A stretch of 64,000 bases of DNA from Zeugodacus cucurbitae. Its lineage: Eukaryota > Arthropoda > Insecta > Diptera > Tephritidae. Below, one piece after another: positions 49,766 to 61,494 of this stretch (the stretch's first letter is position 1; every line of letters starts with the position of its first letter). The DNA lies in NCBI RefSeq assembly GCF_028554725.1, contig NC_071668.1, forward strand, positions 19,695,501 to 19,759,500, in the 5' to 3' direction. A model generated the notes under the pieces. That model ran no database searches and had not been told where the DNA came from. It worked only from the letters and a program-made list of their open reading frames with translations. The translations under genes and the position numbers were made by a program.

Positions 49766-52015
49766 TTTATCCACGCGTCGAAGTGGGACCACAAAATCCG
49801 TTGCGCATCGAACGTGATCACATCGCCAAGCTGGAATGCAACGTGGATGCGAAGCCCAAGGTCTCCAATGTACGTTGGTCACGCAATGGACAATATGTTA
49901 GTGCCACGCCTACGCACACTATCTATCGCGTGGGGCGGCATCATGCGGGCAAATACACTTGCAATGCAGATAATGGGCTTGGCAAATCAGGCGAGAAGGA
50001 CATAATACTCGATGTGCTCTTCCCACCCATCGTAGTTATCGAATCGAAGACGCATGAAGCCGAAGAGGGCGAAACGGTAATGGTGCGTTGTAATGTCACC
50101 TCCAATCCGCCGCCCATTACTATCGAATGGTTGAAGGAGGGCGCGCCCGATTTTCGCTTCACTGGCGAACTGCTCACTTTGGTCACAGTGCGCGCCGAAC
50201 ACGCCGGCAACTACATTTGCCGTGCGGTCAATCTCATGAATCCCTACAATTCGAAACGTATCGAAGGTGTTGGTAACTCCACAGTGGCGCTATTGGTGCG
50301 ACATCGACCCGGGCAGGCCTACATAACACCGAACAAACCGATTGTGCATGTGGGTAATGGGGTTACGCTCAGTTGCTCGGCCAATCCGCCCGGTTGGCCA
50401 GTGCCGCAGTATCGCTGGTTTCGCGATGTGGACGGTGAGTTTAGTAATACGCAGAAGATTTTGGCGCAGGGACCACAATACTCCATACCGAAGGCGCATC
50501 TCGGTAGCGAAGGGAAGTATCATTGTCACGCGGTTAATGAGTTGGGGATTGGTAAGATGGCTACGATTATACTCGAAGTGCACCAACCACCACAATTTCT
50601 AGCCAAACTGCAGCAGCATATGACACGTCGTGTGGGCGATGTAGATTATGCAGTCACATGTAGCGCTAAAGGTAAGCCGACGCCTATAATACGTTGGATC
50701 AAGGATGGTACCGAAATACTGCCAGGCCGTAAGATGTATGATATACGCACTACGCCCGCTGAGGGTCAAGGTGGCGTGGTGACCGTGCAGAGCATACTAA
50801 AGTTCCGCGGTAAAGGGCGCCCAAATGGCAATCAGTTGGTGCCCGGTGATCGCGGCCTCTACACTTGTCTCTACGAGAACGAGGTGAACTCGGCCAACTC
50901 GAGCATGCATTTGCGCATCGAACACGAACCGATTGTTCTGCATCAGTATAATAAGGTGGCTTACGATGTGCGTGAGTCGGCGGAGGTAATGTGCAAAGTG
51001 CAAGCTTATCCGAAACCAGAATTTCAATGGCAATTCGCTAATAATCCCTCGCCGCTAACCATGTCTTCAGATGGGCATTATGAAATTGCAATACGCACGG
51101 ATAATAATGATGTCTACACCTCGATATTGCGCATAAACCATATCTCACATTCCGACTACGGTGACTACACTTGTCGCGCTGTCAATCCGCTCGACACAAT
51201 ACGCACGCAGATTAGACTGCAACCCAAGGGAGCGCCTGAGCGGCCCACCGCGCTGAAAGTCATGGAAATATCGCACAATTATGCCATACTCAGCTGGATA
51301 CCGGGCTTTAATGGTGGCTTGTCGAGCACAAAATTCCTTGTCACTTATCGTCGTGTGGCAACGCCACGCGAACAAACGCTTTCCGACTGCGCCACACACA
51401 CCTACACCACTTCCATTGTGAGCAGTAGTAGCAGCAGCAGCAGCAGTGGTGCCGGCAATGGTATGAGTTATACAGCTGGCAGCAGTGCTGGCTCAGCAGA
51501 TTGGCTCGAGTTCGATTGCTATCGTGAGAATCCCTGTAAAGTGATGCCGTTGGATCAATATCAAAGCTATATGTTTCGTGTGTACGCATTGAATTCGAAA
51601 GGCAGTTCGGGCTACTCCAACGAAGTGTTGGCCACCACAAAAGTCAGTAAAATTCCGCCACCTCTACACGTCACCTATGATCCCAACTCGCATGTATTGG
51701 GTATCAATGTGGCGGCGACATGTCTGTCATTAATTGCAATAGTCGAATCATTGGTGAATCGCGAAACGCCAATGGCCGCATGGGAGATTGTGGATACAGT
51801 GACATTACTGCCGTCCGGCAGTGAGGCCACATTCAAAGAGGCCGTAATTAATCACATTCCACAAACGACACATTACAGCGCATCGGGCCGGACATTGGGA
51901 CATGCCGAGGACATAACGTTGGCATTGGCGGAGACGGCGCAGGGACCGACGGTGCGTGTGAAATTGTGCCTACGCACAAATCACGACCATTGCGGACAGT
52001 ATGCGAATGCGGAAA
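49766..52015 (+). CDS. ed: Echinoid-like receptor main exon: Ig3 to Ig7, FN3 and juxtamembrane region
   Basis: A single exon of 2250 bases from TACTTGCAG (ends 49765) to the donor GTGAGT at 52016; phase 1 at both ends. Domains in order: Ig3 from YPRVEV (49768) to about 50019; Ig4 from FPPIVVIE (about 50020) to 50300; Ig5 from RPGQAYITP (about 50305) to 50580; Ig6 from HQPPQFLAK (50581) to about 50925; Ig7 from HEPIVLHQY (about 50930) to 51230. FN3 runs from GAPERPTALKV to about 51650, and a second FN3-like region leads to CANAE-type sequence. Each Ig shows its cysteine pair and YxC motif, such as KYTCNADNG and NYICRAVN. With Ig1 and Ig2 this gives seven Ig domains, as in Echinoid. The FN3 contains a run of nine serines (about 51421-51447). 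fred is the alternative identity. Confidence 0.96.
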
Positions 52016-52610
52016 GTGAGTAAACTCGTATACAGTACAAAGTGTAGTGTAGTTGAAGTGCGTGTGTCCCCAGAGGTATTTAGTTTGAAATATGGTTTCC
52101 GCTCGGCAGCTACTTTGCCACGACTCACATTCCGTTTTTCATTTCACAACTCTTTGATATATTGCCCGTCACATCAAGTTCGTGAGTTTTGGTTGAGAGT
52201 TTCCACGTAAGCATAACTCGAGATCAGTTACGGGTTTTAATGAGGAGGTTCGTGCAACTTTCAAGGTACACTAAGCCGTATACTTTTCATAACATCCCTG
52301 GAAATTGGAAGTCTAGGTGGACCAAATATCACGTAACAGCCAATAATGAAGGTTGAGCTCACTAGGTTTCGTCTTCTTACCAGTGGGTCATTCAAATTAT
52401 TTGTTTGTTTGAATCTCTTAAAATATCCATGCCTTCCACGTTCTGGTTAGCCTACACTAAATTCCTTGAGAGATGGATAAATAATGGCTTACATTTGCAA
52501 AAAGAATATTGACCTCGTCTGTGTAATCGAAAATCTATGAAAAAGGATAGAGATCTTCAGCATTTAATGCCTCATAGATAGAATTCCCGGCCTCTTAAGA
52601 AATATAAATC
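52016..52610 (+). other. Start of the 1.5 kb intron before the transmembrane exon
   Basis: GTGAGT donor at 52016. If unspliced, translation would stop at the TAA at 52021-52023, giving a secreted form lacking the transmembrane helix. No other feature. Confidence 0.75.
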
Positions 52611-52614
52611 GAGG

Positions 52615-53270
52615 ACTTTATATCATCTCACATTCGATTCCAGCCGTATAAAAACCATGGTCCCACATATGTCTTAGGACCAATTCCTACCATAAAGATG
52701 TGTCTGCAGGAATAAGTCCAATTTAGTACAGATCTTAACACATCACAAAGAGCTCGACTACTTCGCTTCCACATAGTACCTATGTCTCTAATCCCTAACT
52801 TTGATATCCTCTCTTTTCATACCTTCGGATTCGAGGATCGACTTAGGTCTATTTCTGTCTTATGAAAACTATGGTCCCACATTTGTCTTAACAAATTTTC
52901 TGAGACTAGGTCCCAATAAAGATCTGTCTGCAGGAATAAGACCAAATTGTTACAGATCTCCACACATCACAACTATCGCTTCCACAAAGTATGTATGGCT
53001 CTAATTCTTAAATTCGAAATCCTCTCCTTTAGTACATTCGTGTTTGAGGATAGACATCAAATCATCTCACATTCCATTCCTGCCGTATGAAAACCATGGA
53101 CCCACAAATAGCTTAACATATTTTCTGGGACCAGGTAATGCCATAAAGAACTGTCGACAAGAAAAGGACCAAATTAGTACTGATCTCCACACATAACAAC
53201 GAGTTCGACTTTCTCAAAGTACTTACGTCTCTAACCCTTTCCTTTCATACCTTCGGATGCTAAAGCCAAA
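52615..53270. repeat. Tandem repeat, three diverged units of about 212-224 bp
   Basis: Matching words recur three times: CATGGTCCCACAT-like at about 52657, 52870 and 53094; CATAAAGA(T/A).TGTC.GCA; AATAAG.CCAAATT.GTACAGATCT; CACACATCACAA; CATACCTTCGGATTCGAGGA-like. Spacings are about 212 and 224 bases. The flanking word ATCATCTCACATTC.ATTCC marks the starts near 52622 and 53056. It is intronic and non-coding. Confidence 0.85.
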
Positions 53271-53274
53271 ATAT

Positions 53275-53496
53275 TCCTTAACGAGTACCACACGCGCAAT
53301 GTTTAACATTTCTTCTCGCTCAACCCTGTGCCCTTTACACTTTCTAAAGTTCACACCCACATCCATGACACCACAACGCAACCTATTCACATTTTGCCAA
53401 ACTCATTGCTAATTTTTTTCCCTTTCTTTCACGTCACCATACATCAATCGACTCCACAAAATCATTTGGGTTGGATTTGAACGCTCGTCACCGCAG
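53275..53496 (+). other. Intron end with splice acceptor
   Basis: A CT-rich tract near 53418-53432 precedes the final CACCGCAG at 53496. The acceptor is confirmed because the two bases after it complete the codon left at 52015. Confidence 0.75.
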
Positions 53497-54027
53497 TTGG
53501 CAAATCATATATGCCCGAGACGTCAACGCTAACGACATCCGCCGTAATAGCCATAATCGTCTCATCCATTGCATTCCTACTGCTCGTCGGACTCTTATTG
53601 CTCTTTTGTCACTGTCGACGCGTGGCGTCCAACAAGAAGAAGACCAACACCAGTTCACCGGCTAAAGAGTACGACCTCGACTCGGGTCGTCCATCTATAG
53701 TGGCGCAAACAAATCAAGCGCCACCACCCTATTATCCCACCGGTAGTTTGGATAGCGGCAAATCGCTAGATTCGCATGCGATGGAGCTAACTCTAACAGC
53801 CGTGCAGGACAGCGAAGAACAACTGCATCAGCAGCAACAGCAACACCAGAAATCCGCCGCCTCCTCAGTAGCGGGCATGACGGTGTATGGCTCGCAGAAT
53901 GGTTATGGTTATCATGTCACATCGACGCTTGGCGGTGGCGGCGGCGGCGGTAGCGGTTTGGGCAGTGATGCGGATAGCTACCAAGTGACGCCATTAGCGC
54001 ACTCGGCCATCGCGGGTCGCAGCGAGT
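53497..54027 (+). CDS. ed: Echinoid-like receptor exon: transmembrane helix and proximal cytoplasmic tail
   Basis: The first two bases complete an Ile codon with the A left by the main exon, giving NAE-I-GKSYMPETS. A helix of about 23 hydrophobic residues follows (AVIAIIVSSIAFLLLVGLLL to FC, codons 53541-53609). Next is a basic stop-transfer stretch (HCRR, NKKK), so the topology is type I with the tail in the cytoplasm. The tail has AKEYDLDSGRPS and a PPPY motif (53721-53732), which fits the PPxY class bound by WW domains. SLDSGKSLDS, a Gln/His run and a run of seven glycines (from about 53932) follow. The donor GTAAGT is at 54028; one base (T) is left over. Retention of the intron would end the protein five residues later, after KYPL. 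Confidence 0.95.
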
Positions 54028-55300
54028 GTAAGTACCCATTGTAGCATAGTAGTGTGTAAGAGTTTCTCGATGTGCAATGCACCAATTGTGTGTGTCCACC
54101 CAAAAGTCCACCAAACCACCCAAGTCCATTGCATCATATGAACATCTCACCCTCATTTGGCGTGCGTGTAAAGACAAAGCTCTAAAGGATTATGTTTGCA
54201 TTCATAATTGTGCTGATGCGGCGTTCGTTCGTCCCTTCATTCGTTCGTTGAATGTTTTCATGTGGCGTCCAATCGTAATCTCATTTCGGTAGTTCGGCAC
54301 AGCAAGACAGCGTCACAGCGCTGTTGGACCATGTAAAAGTAGTTAGCGGATGAAATTTGTACGCTTGGTCAGACAGCAAGCTGTCCACAGTGGTACGTGG
54401 GCGGGGGCGTGTGCTTCATGTGGACAAATGCAATTCTCAGCGTAATGAATGGAATGAAAATTGAAGTTGCTTTGTCGTGTTGAGTTCGAGGCGTTTCACG
54501 CTAAATTGGCACGCTGCAGCCTTTCACTATTTTAACTTGTTTCAGGCTGATGAGTTTGTGGGGTGTGGGGGTGTTGGAGTTTCGTATGATTGTCAAATGT
54601 TGCTAATTTTTACACTTCGCCGGCGTGGACACTTTGAATTGAAATTTGTTGAATGTGACAATGACATGGAGATCACTTTAGTTGTTTTAGAAGTGTGCGC
54701 GTCACATGGAATGTGAAAGTTGACGGGCACAAGTCAAAGTGCGGATTATGATATGATGAATGTGAAAGGCCTCAGGTTTTTGCTACGCCAAATTGAAGCT
54801 TAACTGATAAATTTCGAAATTTTGCAATTCTTCGGAAGGATTTTATTATTCTTGACGCCTCCAAAAGGGTTCCAGGAATGAACGACTATCATCAGCTTCA
54901 TACATTTTCTTCATTTCTATCCGAACTAAGATCGCCTATAAATGGAAAGTGGTTCTAAAGTTCTGTAGAGTCCTAAACGAAATCGTTATCGTTTTGAAAC
55001 CAGGAACCTTGTCTAACATTGAAGATTAGAAGATTACTCTCGTGTGTAAACACATGATGCGATGTTCAGACAGTTCAGTGAACTCCTAAGGCCGGACTAG
55101 ATCTGTACTTAAGTTCGTTATACTATTTCATTATATCATTCCTTGAGGTCTTTTTTTGAAATAGAGACCAAGCGGGACTAGACTAAATCGGTGTTAGTGT
55201 ATATTAAGGAGAATAAAAGCGGGGTACTAACCAACACTTCCCCATAACTTTAGGTCTTTCCCGACATTTTATTAACTTTTCGACCTTAACTTTTTCTGTG
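54028..55300 (+). other. Start of the 6.4 kb intron
   Basis: GTAAGT donor, then unique-looking intron up to the DDE transposase remnant. An unrecognised short exon is expected somewhere between here and 60381 (see the junction conflict). None was identified with confidence. Confidence 0.6.
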
Positions 55301-55309
55301 CCATATCCT

Positions 55310-55770
55310 TATAAAGAGTGATCCATTTCGAGGTTTCATTCAAAAGAACATTCTTTGGAATTTATTTTTTAAAGATTATCTCTTTCAAATATTGGCCGCT
55401 GATACGTCTTAGATGTGCCTTCCTTTGAATCCAGTTTTCGATGATTCGTTCGAGCATTTCGTTATGTTTTGATCCAAGACCTGAATCGAAGTCGGATTGT
55501 CCGCATAGTCCTTAGACTTTACATACCTACACAGAAAAAAGGTATCACAGGATCATGGTGGCCAATCGACTGGTCCAAAACGTGAAATTATCTGCTCACT
55601 GAAGTGTTCTCTCAATAAATCCATTGATTAATGCGATGTGTGGGAAGTGCCGCCATCTTGTTGAAATCAAATGTCGCCAAGATCACGAGCTTCAATTTCA
55701 GGTATCAAATAGTCGGTTATCATGGGGCGATAACGTTCATAATTGACGATTACGTTCTCACCTTGGATCA
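55310..55770 (-). mobile_element. DDE transposase remnant (Tc1/mariner-IS630 type)
   Basis: Minus-strand text from about 55760 downward reads ENVIVNYERYRPMITDYLIP, EIEARDLGDI, a stop where Trp is expected, then FQQDGGTSH with the second catalytic Asp. After a frame change come SMDLLREHFSEQIISRFGPV, DWPP, a stop, then SCDTFF (third acidic position region) and YVKSKDYADNP. This order is typical of the IS630/Tc1-related transposases common in insects and differs from the two mariner copies. Several stops and frame changes make it a dead fragment. The 3' end near 55310 reads ATGGATCACTCTTTAT on the minus strand, probably close to the element end. Confidence 0.8.
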
Positions 55771-55774
55771 CCCT

Positions 55775-57640
55775 TTATATATTATAAGACTAAAATTTTC
55801 TCGAAAATTGTCTGATGGGAGAATTCTTGTTAAATACTTACAGAAATTTATAAGATCTTCAGTTTGTACAACATTTATCGAAACTCTTACTTCTATGTAT
55901 CCAACTTTCCAACATATTTCTATAGCCGAGTTTTATAAGTATATTAGATGTCCTCATTCAATGTACTTTCAATTTCTATAATCAGACTTGTATTGTAATC
56001 AGAGTTTGTTAAACCGCACTTCAAACAATTCAATGGAAAACTTTTCCTAAACCTTTGTTTCGTTCCCTTAAAAAATTCACTGATTCTAAACTAATTTCTC
56101 TCCAATAACCATATCCCACTCTCTGCAAAGCTCGTTTCATTCGAGCACTTGAGAATCAATGAAATGGAAAGAGTCAACATTTTTGTAACTTCAACAATAA
56201 TAGTTAGAACCTAATGCGACAAGGCACTTAAAAGTATTGGCGAGGACGAAGGCGAAGAGTGAGAGAAGTAATTGTTTAACATTAGAACAAACGAGAGCAA
56301 TCAAAAATTACGTTGTTTTAATTGTTTTACTGTTATGAGAAACATACTTCTAAAAGACGTAGAGGGGGAAATCATAATGAGAGCGGCAAATTGGAGAAAA
56401 ATTTCGCAACTATTTGTAATGCAACACAATTGGCATTTGAAGTTAATGATTTTAAAGGAATTTCACTGTTATTATTATTACACTTGTTTTCAATAAAAAA
56501 AATAGTGGATTTTGTGTTCAACTGCAGCGAACAGCAAATCACATGGAGGGCGAGAACAAAAGCACACAAGAGCAACTAGCAAAACAATGACAATATTTGT
56601 ACGCGCAATCACTGCAAAAAATAACAAAAGAAATTACAAAAAAAATAGCAAAAATCACTTGGCAATCCTCCAAGGGAAAGCAAGTATGCACCCATCAGAG
56701 GAAATATGAATTGTAAGACAAGCGACAAATGCCGTCAAGCGGATACTGGGGGGGTCTTACGTAACCGCTGGCATGATGCCGTGAGAGTACAATGCAATTA
56801 CATGCCTAAGAACAACAAAAACAAGACAAAAGTAGAGGTGCGCTGCATCAACGGCGTGACCACAATGTCGATAACTGGTGTTCGGACCAACAATGTGGTA
56901 GAGTGAAAAAAAGCTCGAAGAATGAAAGCAAACGCAAGAGGTAAACTATGAAGGGAAATCTCTCTCCTAGACAATTGTTGGCTTCATTGGATTCATGGCT
57001 TTACGAGTTGTGGATAGAGAACTTTACAAGAGTTCTGGATGGATAATGTACCAAAGGTTCGAAGTATAAGAATATCACAGTAAAAACTACAATAATAGTT
57101 TTCTGTTACACCTTAGTAGTTACTTCGATATCCATGGAGCCCACTAATTTTGAGCACACAGAACTTAAACAAAACTTAAACTTTATCCTAAAGTTCCAAA
57201 GTTACTACAGGCCGGGTTGCATGTTTTGAGGAACGAAATTTGCATTTCTTCTTTTCTTCGCAAGAATAGCATCCTAACCTATCGTTCAATTTCTAACTTG
57301 TGGGTGAGAACCCTTCCGAAAGCTCTCCAAAAGTTATTGTCTGGCAACTCCAGCAGGTCGTTTTCGAAGTCTTTTTCGATCAGGTTGAACTGTTTATGAT
57401 ATTCCGGAGAAGACGATATTCCGGAAAGTAGGAACAGAAAGAATGAACATGTCTCCAATATTGACTGAGACCCATGGACCTCATCTGATACAGACGGTTT
57501 ATCGACCGAAATGACGTCTAATAAACACTTTAATGCACGGTTCTTCGTTTAACTCGTAACCATGGTCTGCGCTCCGCTGCAATCTAAATAAGTTATAAAA
57601 AAAAAATACCTCATCTGAGCTATTTTCGGTATTTTTCGTT
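55775..57640. other. Intron, no gene supported
   Basis: AT-rich with AAC/ACAAAA words near 56600-56830. Short frames such as 56706-56906 have no recognisable domain and no paired splice sites in the phase needed to bridge 54027 and 60382. Confidence 0.5.
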
Positions 57641-57645
57641 GTTCC

Positions 57646-57945
57646 ACATACCTCCCTGGCCTCTAAAAGATAGGCATACTATCCAGAAGTCTGGATCAAA
57701 AAGGATTCGGAAAAATGGAAAAAGTGATTCCAGTGAGTAGTACCCGAAATGCGGGTCACAAAGCAGAACAAATTGAAGAAGAAAAAAGTGATTCCAGTGA
57801 GTAGGATTAAAAAGCCATACCTCCCTGGTCTCTAAAAGATAGACGTACTATCTAGAAGTCTGGGTCAAAAAGGATTCGGGAAGAAGGAAAAAGTGATTCC
57901 AGTGACTAGTATCCGAAATGCGGGTCTACTTTGTGACAAATTGAA
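57646..57945. repeat. Tandem duplication, period 169 bp, with a nested partial repeat
   Basis: ATACCTCCCTGG starts at 57648 and again at 57817. Both are followed by TCTAAAAGATAG.C.TACTAT, CAAAAAGGATTCGG and AAAAAGTGATTCCAGTGA, then CCGAAATGCGGGTC. An extra AAAAAAGTGATTCCAGTGAG at about 57783 shows a third partial unit between them. The copies are about 90 percent alike by eye, which makes this one of the younger duplications in the window. Confidence 0.88.
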
Positions 57946-57949
57946 TTCC

Positions 57950-59360
57950 ATTAAAGATTAAAAAAAAAATTGTTGAAAATATCAAAAGCACCCTAAAGCC
58001 GGCCTCAGTTACTTACGCCAACAAAAGCTCATTGTGTTTAAACATGCAAATTGTTGTTGCTGCACTTCCACTGTATTTCCACAGTATTTGCCAGCCAACT
58101 TTTCCTCTTGGCACACAACCGATGTTCATTGAATTTATGCTTTTTTCTGTTGTTTTGTTTCTCTATTTTTTTACATTTTGTGCCAGAACTTTGCTTTTGT
58201 ACCCGGTTCGTGTTGTTGATGTAAATTTACGGTTGTCACAAGTACTTGTCTTCGTTCACGTCGTCGTTGTTGTTGTTATTATTATTATTGTATTCTACTT
58301 GTTTAGCATTTGTTTATGTTGTTCACCGAGTGTTTGTTGTTGTTTTTTTAGTTATTATTATAGTAGTTGTTGGAGTTGTTGTGTCCACAGTTAGTTGAAA
58401 TTTATAAGTGCGCATAATTAAAAGGGGCAAAATGCTCAAGTTTCATTTGTATACATTTCCGCTTCCGCTTTGATTACTTTCACCATTTACTGTTACAGTA
58501 GCTTTATGTAGCGGTGCTCGCTTGTTCGCTCCACTGTTTTTGTCTCCATACTTTTTGCGTTATCGTCACTTTCATTCTAGTCACAACGCCGGTCGCCGTT
58601 GTCGTCGCCGGTTCTGCCGCTTTCCGCTTGTTATTTAATGCCGTTGGCCTGTGGCTTTGCATAGGACGCACTTGTTTTTGTTGTAATGTGTAGTAGTGTT
58701 GCCTACAGTTTATACCGCGCTAGTTAGCGTCGTCGAAGTAAATAAGTCCCCCTCAATGGCCGGAACTCAGTGGTTAAATTAGTTGATTTTAGGTTAAGTG
58801 AGCTCATGGCTTAATTTTAGGTCTACTAAGGAGCTTTGACTAGCAACACTGTAGCTCGTCTTAGATAACCGTTGACTTGGATGTGTATTTATGTCCTGTT
58901 CTTTTATATTCAATCCACTTCTTAATCTTATTAGTTCCTATGCTTAAAACAAACTCTGATCCCCTCTAGAGATCAAGAACCTTTCATAATTACATCTGTT
59001 GCTGATCAGGAACTTAAAAACTTAGAAGCAGTAGGTTTGAAGTGTCTACTCATTGGTTTCAGACAAATCAAACTGGTTAGGGAATGTCAAATAGTTCTTG
59101 GATGGACGAATGTGGGAATACCAAAACATAAAACTGAACTTTTATAGTTTAATATATTTTTATTTTTATCAATCTGAAGAAATCTGCCAAGGTTAGAAAA
59201 TAGATAATATATCTTTCTTAAAAATTTATGTATGGTCTCACCTTGACCAAAAGGATCAGACCAGAAGGAAGGGCGACATAACAAGTGCTAGTAACTGTAC
59301 AACACTTACTCAATTCAACTGAAGTCCATCTATGCAGAAGTTAATTACAAGAGGATAGTG
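57950..59360. other. Intron, no gene supported
   Basis: TTG/GTT triplet stretches at 58260-58390 create an open frame (58032-58394) rich in Cys, Val and Leu without domain character. The remainder is AT-rich intron. Confidence 0.5.
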
Positions 59361-59364
59361 GTGT

Positions 59365-59700
59365 TCCTACTTAACGACTTGTTTTCCACTGACGACAACC
59401 TTTATGGCAACCACATCCAGCTGAAGTTGATAAGAAGTTCCCGACAATAAACTCCTCACCCAACTCAAGCAATTTTCGCCTCTCCTCCAGCGACTCCTAC
59501 ACACACGGACCTCTCTTGAAGGTATAGGAGCAGAGAAAAGAACGCCAGGGCTCGGCTCGACGACATGGCGATAATCCAATAGTCTCGGAATGAAGTCTCT
59601 GAGCGTGATAGTAGTCTAAATCCTTTCAGGCTATGCCCAAGGTTGTTATTAGGTCTACAACTTTGCTTCCGCCGTTTTTCAATAGATGTCTCTAGGGTCA
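59365..59700 (-). mobile_element. LINE fragment B6: piece near the RNase H start of the B4 family
   Basis: The minus strand near 59470-59545 matches plus-strand 35855-35915 of B4: TCTCTGCTC.TATTCCTT-like text, then GTGTG.GTAGGAGTCGCTGGA and GGAGAGGCG. The shared block is short and both sides diverge, so this is an old fragment. The frame is interrupted. Confidence 0.55.
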
Positions 59701-59704
59701 AGCA

Positions 59705-60381
59705 CTGGTCGTTTAAATCGATTAAATCGTTTTATATCGATCTTAGACATTTGTGTCAACATTAACCATACAAAATATTTGTAGAGATCTGTTTGTTTAC
59801 AGTATGAAATTCAGTGCCAAAGTCGGTATGGTCCAAAGCGAATGGGCGAGGATTAGAACTGATAGAATTCTTATATTATTGTATATTTCTCTCGCAATTC
59901 CTGTTTTATCATATTCCTATTTCACTTGCAACCAAAAAAGGTGATCTGAAAACCATTTCGTACACATAAAAGAGGTTAAAATGGGTACGTGAACCAGCGC
60001 TTTGGAAAAGGAACTTACATATAAACAAATATAACTTATTGTATGACAAAAGAGCTATTGAAAAGCTAGTATACAAAATAAAAGCTTCTCCCAAACGCAA
60101 TACTACTCTTCGTGACCCTCCATAAAGCGCCATGAACACGAACGCCAACAACATGATTTCCATATTCCCTTTGAACCGCTTTTCGAAACACAAAATATGT
60201 GAATAAATCAAACTACAACAACAACAACTTTCAACTATACAAAATTTACATAAAAATAAGTCTAAGTACACTAAACACATTTACATAAGCGCTTTCCCTC
60301 TGCCTCCGCTTGCGCGTTCTCTATCTCTCTCTCTTTGTCATGTTGGCAAACTTATTTATACCGTTCACCGCAAATATATAG
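59705..60381 (+). other. Intron end with splice acceptor
   Basis: A CT-rich tract (CTCTATCTCTCTCTCTTTG, about 60318-60337) precedes the first following AG at 60380-60381 (AAATATATAG). The absence of AG between tract and acceptor supports it as the used site. Confidence 0.65.
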
Positions 60382-60921
60382 GACCACCATTTGGTTTGGA
60401 TGTATTTGGCGGCAACAACAGCAATAAACAACACAATGACAGCAGCAACATCAACAAAATAAATACTAACAACAACAACAACAATATTAATAACTTGGCA
60501 TGCAACAGCAACAACAACGAGCAAGCGAACAAACCCACCACAGTGACGGTTGGTCACGTGCCAACGTACTCGTGCAACAGCAATGCCAGCGATGGTGGTG
60601 GCGTTGGTGGCAGCAACAACAACAACAACAGCAACAATATTTACACGAGCAGCGTGAATGACGGGGGAGGTGATGGAGGAGGTGTTGACGGTGTTGACGG
60701 TGTCGACGATCGCACCGCAAAATGTGATGCAACTACAGCAACACCAGCAACAAAATTAGCTACAGCTACAACAATGGCAGCGGACGCAACACGAACAACA
60801 ACAACAGCAACAACAATACAAACTGGCTATGACATTGGCACAGCGGGCGTGTCAAGAGCGCTCATGTCGCTGACAGCAGCCGCGTATGTCCGCAAAACCA
60901 CAAAACCGCCAACTGTTTCAG
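60382..60921 (+). CDS. Probable cytoplasmic-tail exon, low complexity, continuing beyond the window
   Basis: An exon candidate bounded by ATATATAG and by TTTCAG before GTAAAT at 60922; both ends are phase 1. The open frame runs the full length: PPFGLDVFGG, then Asn/Ser runs, TTVTVGHVPTYSCNSNASDGGG, Gly/Asp repeats (GGGDGGGVDGVDGVDD), Thr/Ala-rich text, and QTGYDIGTAGVSRALMSLTA near the end. The other two frames stop within about 90 bases. Long homopolymer tracts are usual in dipteran receptor tails. Direct joining to the exon ending at 54027 would give T+GA, a TGA stop, so an unseen exon must lie between, or this belongs to another isoform. It could also be a composition artefact. Confidence 0.5.
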
Positions 60922-61490
60922 GTAAATTTAATTTGCACCCCTGCGCGCGGTGGCGGCAGCAATGGAGCTGATGGTGGCGACCCGAAGTTAACAATTGCCG
61001 CACTCGCGCGCTTTGGTGGGGGCAGCCACCGCGTTGCACTTTTTGTCTAACGGTGTTTTAGTTGCTTGTCATCTATTCTTTTCTGTTGTTGTTGTTTTTG
61101 GTGGGCTTATGAATTGTTGTGTGTTTCCTTGTTGCTTTGTTTCCATCGCTGCCGCAGCCTGTTAGCACTTGGACCGCACTTCTGCACTCCCCGCTGCGAG
61201 TCCACCATTTTCTGCTTGTCTAATGCACTGCCAACGGCTTTTTGCAAGCGCGCACCAACTTTTTGCACAAGTTTCTTAAGCTTTTTCTTCTTTTTCTCTA
61301 CTACTGCTTCTTCTTCGCACGCTGATACTTCTGTTTATTCCACTATTTACCGTTATAGTTAAGTATATATACGTTATTTAATAATACTTGTATATAATCA
61401 GCTTATGCTTCAATTTCATGTAATAATCGGGTTTATTTAGAGTATTTTTGAAAATACAAATAATTAAAAGTAAGCTTATTGGATCTTCTT
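60922..61490 (+). other. Intron after the tail exon, no further exon recognised
   Basis: GTAAAT donor at 60922. TTG and CTT-rich sequence follows, including a TTTTTCTTC tract near 61275-61320. Open frames are compositional. Confidence 0.5.
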
Positions 61491-61494
61491 CTTC

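Noticed and set aside
58032..58394. Open frame of 120 codons with hydrophobic and Cys-rich text
   Set aside because: Stems from TTG/GTT repeats; not a membrane protein exon.
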